Source: Verrucomicrobiia bacterium (GTDB taxonomy: Bacteria > Verrucomicrobiota > Verrucomicrobiia > Opitutales > Opitutaceae). From it: a stretch of 8,503 nt of DNA. The stretch is from contig JAUHWE010000159.1 in the NCBI GenBank assembly GCA_030424825.1, positions 1 to 8,503 of the forward strand. Reading direction: 5' to 3'. Under the pieces are notes generated by a model, which saw only the letters and a program-made list of their open reading frames with translations, ran no database searches and was not told where the DNA came from. The first letter of the stretch is position 1. Every line of letters begins with the position of its first letter. The translations under genes were made by a program, and so were the position numbers. Shown one piece after another: positions 6,265-8,503 of the stretch.

Positions 6265-6672
6265 ATGATCGCATTGATAGGTATCCCTGTAATTGCGACT
6301 GCACTATTGTGCACCGTTCAATTTCTACTAACACGAAAGTGGGGAGTAGATAAGGCCTACTTGATCCTGGTAGGGATTTGGGGACTGTTATCCGCTTGCT
6401 GGGTTATATCTATCACGATATTTCCAGTGGATTGGTTTTCAGTACTTTCTCAAATTCCTGAAGAGGAACATCGAATCGAGGATGGATTGATCATTTATCT
6501 AGTAGGTTCTAGTTTCTTCGCGTTGACCTATTTTCCTTCGTCTTCTATTCTTGCGATAGCTATGGGAAGCTCGAAGAATGAGAAATATTATGTTCTGCCA
6601 CAAGGAGGCACGACGAGGCACAAAGACTGGCATCATGACGGCCGGCCCGCAAGACGAAGACAATTGTCGTAG
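6265..6672 (+). CDS. Small hypothetical membrane protein, AT-rich, possibly with an altered C-terminus
   Basis: A 135-aa ORF of unrecognised family. Three hydrophobic segments are evident: about 2-22, 31-54 and 74-100, with a short acidic linker (PEEEHRIED, about 65-73) between the second and third. The remaining tail (about 103-135) is polar and basic, ending RPARRRQLS. A GGAG at 6254-6257 precedes the ATG, supporting the start. The DNA up to about 6600 is visibly more AT-rich than neighbouring genes. From there it turns GC-rich and unlike the upstream part, leading into a palindromic repeat 30 nt after the stop. This suggests the original C-terminus was replaced or read through into intergenic sequence. 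It could be a laterally acquired fragment or a degenerate gene. No function can be assigned. Confidence 0.55.
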   Translation: MIALIGIPVIATALLCTVQFLLTRKWGVDKAYLILVGIWGLLSACWVISITIFPVDWFSVLSQIPEEEHRIEDGLIIYLVGSSFFALTYFPSSSILAIAMGSSKNEKYYVLPQGGTTRHKDWHHDGRPARRRQLS

Positions 6673-6701
6673 ATCCTGGTCCTGTCGAAGGGTTCGGCAT
6701 T

Positions 6702-6769
6702 GGTAGCGGGCGATCTCCGAGCGCCATTGTTGTATCTGCCGTGTGGGCGCTCGGAGATCGCCCGCTACC
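6702..6769. repeat. Long palindromic repeat, copy 2 (REP/MITE-like)
   Basis: This is the same element as at 1096-1164, 68 bp long. The left arm (6702-6726) lacks one C compared with copy 1, leaving a single bulge against the 26-nt right arm (6744-6769). The 17-nt loop differs from copy 1 at 5 positions, while the stem is otherwise conserved. It lies in the 214-bp gap between the small membrane-protein ORF and the propeller gene. No T-run follows on either strand. Confidence 0.93.
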
Positions 6770-6886
6770 TTGAAATACCCCGCTAGCGCGTAGCGACCTG
6801 CATTAGCGAGTCCGTTCCGGTTTTTGCTGGCAGAAATGCTGTTTTTTAGCCAAGTTAGAGGCGTATCGGTTTAATTACGGTAGCTT

Positions 6887-8503
6887 ATGAAAGCGTTGTT
6901 CGTGTTGGTGGGAGTCTTAGGTGTGGCCCTTTTTAGTGGTCAGGCGCTGCTGGCTAATGGGGCCGAATTCGAAGCGATTGACGCGAAGCTCGTGGACCGG
7001 GCGGTGATCATGCAGCTCCCTGACGGGGTGAGACGGGTCCGAGTTCGCATTCTCAACGACGATGGGGTTTGGGAGACCTGCACCATTGCTCACCTCAGAG
7101 GAAGCGAGGGTCACTTGAAATTGCGCCTTCCGGATGGGATAGAGAAAGAGAATATTGAGGTGGCGGCCAGCTGGAGCGATCCGTTTCCGTTTGAGTTTTA
7201 CCAAGGGGATTCGACGTTCGAACCCTCGGAAGGAAACGACGTGGGAGTCCGGGCTGGAATAGATGGACTCACAGAATACACCGATGCAACCAATGAGGGC
7301 GCGACGGTGGAGGAATCAGACATCTGGAAGTGGCGAGACCGAACGTTGTATTTTTTCAATCAATACCGTGGCCTGCAAGTGATCGATGTATCGGATCCAA
7401 CGGCTCCCGATCGGCTGGCGAGTTACCGGATTCCCTTTAGTGGAGAGCAGCTTTATCTGCTCCCAGACGAGCCCACGGTGGTCTTGCTCACTTATGATCC
7501 CACGACAAATGGAGGCCAGGTACTTCTGGTTGAGCATACTGATGATGATCAGCTGAAGCAGCAATCGAGTGTTGCGGTTCCCGGATACATCGTGGAATCT
7601 AGAATGGTGGGGAACATCCTGTACGTGGTCTCCCAGCAATCTTGGCGGGAAACCGTCGTGGATCCGGAAACGGGTGCTGAACACATCAGATGGGAATCGG
7701 GTCTGAACATTTCCAAGATGGATCTCACCGATCCAGCCAATCCCGTGGTCGCGGAACCGCTCGAGCTGAGGAATGGGAAGTACGACTATTGGGGCGCGCA
7801 AGTTCAAGCCATTCCGGAAACGCTGCTCGTATCCACCAGGTCTTACGATTCGGTTCGGAGGCAATCTACCTCTACGGTGCATGTTATTGACATATCGGAT
7901 CCCGCAGAGCCTCCCGTGCTCCGCCACCACGTTGCGATCATCGGGCAGGTTCAGGACAAGTTCAGCATGCAGATCAAGGGCAATGTGCTCACTGTGGTCA
8001 GCCAAGTCTGGAGATGGGAGAATACCCAACAGCGATGGGCCAGTGTTGAGACCTTTGATCTCGCCGAGGCCCCGGAGAGTGTTGGGGAGCCCCTGGCTCG
8101 CCTGGAGTTTGCCAATGACGAGTCGATTACCGCAACCCGCTTTTCTGGGGACTTGCTCTACGTGGTCACCGTTCTGCAGATTGATCCCCTCTTCATCATT
8201 GACCTTGCGGATCCCAGCGATCCAACGCTGCTGGGTGAACTGGAGGTGCCGGGCTTTTCAACGCATTTGGAGCCTTATGGAGAAGATTCATTGATATCCG
8301 TAGGGGTGGAGGGCAGCCAACTTGCCGTCTCCTGGTTCGATGTTTCCAATCAAGGCGAACCCTCGCTGAAGTCCCGTGTATACGTGGGAGAGGAAGATGG
8401 CTGGGCTTGGTCTGAAGCGAATTGGGATGAGAAGGCCTTCGGGTTCTTCCCGGATGACAAATTGATTCTCCTGCCTTATCAGGGATCGGTGCCGGATGTC
8501 GGC
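6887..8503 (+). CDS. Secreted beta-propeller domain protein (COG4880/PF09826-like), 3' end cut by window
   Basis: The frame from the ATG at 6887 stays open for 539 codons to the last base, so the gene continues beyond the window. MKALFVLVGVLGVALFSGQA is a clear signal peptide, with cleavage likely near ALLA-NG (about residue 24). After an N-terminal region of about 135 residues come propeller-like blades. They carry repeated IDxSDPxxP motifs: GLQVIDVSDPTAP (about 162-174), VIDISDPAEPP (about 333-343) and FIIDLADPSDP (about 436-446). The block TRFSGDLLYVVTVLQIDPLF and the following GELEVPGFSTHLEPYGE are characteristic of secreted C-terminal beta-propeller proteins of this group, distantly related to WD40. 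The protein is probably extracytoplasmic. Ligand and activity are unknown. There is no clear ribosome site or promoter. Whether its end carries a dockerin, PEP-CTERM or GlyGly-CTERM cannot be seen. Confidence 0.9.
   Translation, partial: MKALFVLVGVLGVALFSGQALLANGAEFEAIDAKLVDRAVIMQLPDGVRRVRVRILNDDGVWETCTIAHLRGSEGHLKLRLPDGIEKENIEVAASWSDPFPFEFYQGDSTFEPSEGNDVGVRAGIDGLTEYTDATNEGATVEESDIWKWRDRTLYFFNQYRGLQVIDVSDPTAPDRLASYRIPFSGEQLYLLPDEPTVVLLTYDPTTNGGQVLLVEHTDDDQLKQQSSVAVPGYIVESRMVGNILYVVSQQSWRETVVDPETGAEHIRWESGLNISKMDLTDPANPVVAEPLELRNGKYDYWGAQVQAIPETLLVSTRSYDSVRRQSTSTVHVIDISDPAEPPVLRHHVAIIGQVQDKFSMQIKGNVLTVVSQVWRWENTQQRWASVETFDLAEAPESVGEPLARLEFANDESITATRFSGDLLYVVTVLQIDPLFIIDLADPSDPTLLGELEVPGFSTHLEPYGEDSLISVGVEGSQLAVSWFDVSNQGEPSLKSRVYVGEEDGWAWSEANWDEKAFGFFPDDKLILLPYQGSVPDVG

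Noticed and set aside
1096..6769. CRISPR-like reading of the repeated palindromes
   Set aside because: There are only two copies, 5.6 kb apart, with no regular spacers and no cas genes.
7316..8029. Minus-strand ORF of 237 codons
   Set aside because: It is antisense to the beta-propeller gene, whose plus frame is open for 539 codons with repeated IDxSDP motifs and a signal peptide.

Overview
The window looks like chromosomal DNA from a free-living, moderately GC-rich Gram-negative-type bacterium. My best guess is the Verrucomicrobiota (Opitutia/Puniceicoccales-like). This rests on protein style, few clear Shine-Dalgarno sites, a GlyGly-CTERM/rhombosortase pair, a COG4880-type secreted propeller and a dispersed palindromic repeat. 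No rRNA or other marker gene is present, so the taxon is inference.

Layout. Positions 1-944 (minus strand) hold most of a zinc-ribbon putative metallopeptidase whose 3' end lies outside the window. The next 297 bases have no gene and carry a near-perfect 69-bp palindrome. Positions 1242-2783 (minus) encode a sigma-54-dependent activator with GAFTGA loop, Walker motifs and C-terminal HTH, but an unrecognised N-terminal domain. The 163-bp divergent intergenic region (2784-2946) holds a strong -24/-12 sigma-54 promoter pointing right, and an 11-bp direct repeat spaced 21 bp about 100 bp upstream of it. Positions 2947-6165 (plus) form a tightly packed three-gene operon: a VIT + VWA surface protein with a C-terminal Gly-rich/TM/basic sorting signal, a 168-aa exported or membrane-anchored protein of unknown function, and a rhombosortase-like rhomboid protease. 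The genes overlap by 4 and about 50 bp. Next come an AT-rich small membrane-protein ORF (6265-6672) and a second copy of the palindrome (6702-6769). Last is a secreted beta-propeller protein (6887 to the window edge), open in one frame for 539 codons.

How it may work together (inference). The activator probably reads an unknown signal through its N-terminal domain, binds the repeats near its own start codon and switches on the operon through sigma-54. The operon then makes a VWA adhesin- or inhibitor-like surface protein together with the intramembrane protease likely to process its C-terminal tail. The small middle protein is the unexplained component. This self-contained regulator, substrate and processing-enzyme cassette is the most interesting thing in the window. 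The metallopeptidase, the AT-rich ORF and the propeller protein have no demonstrated link to it.
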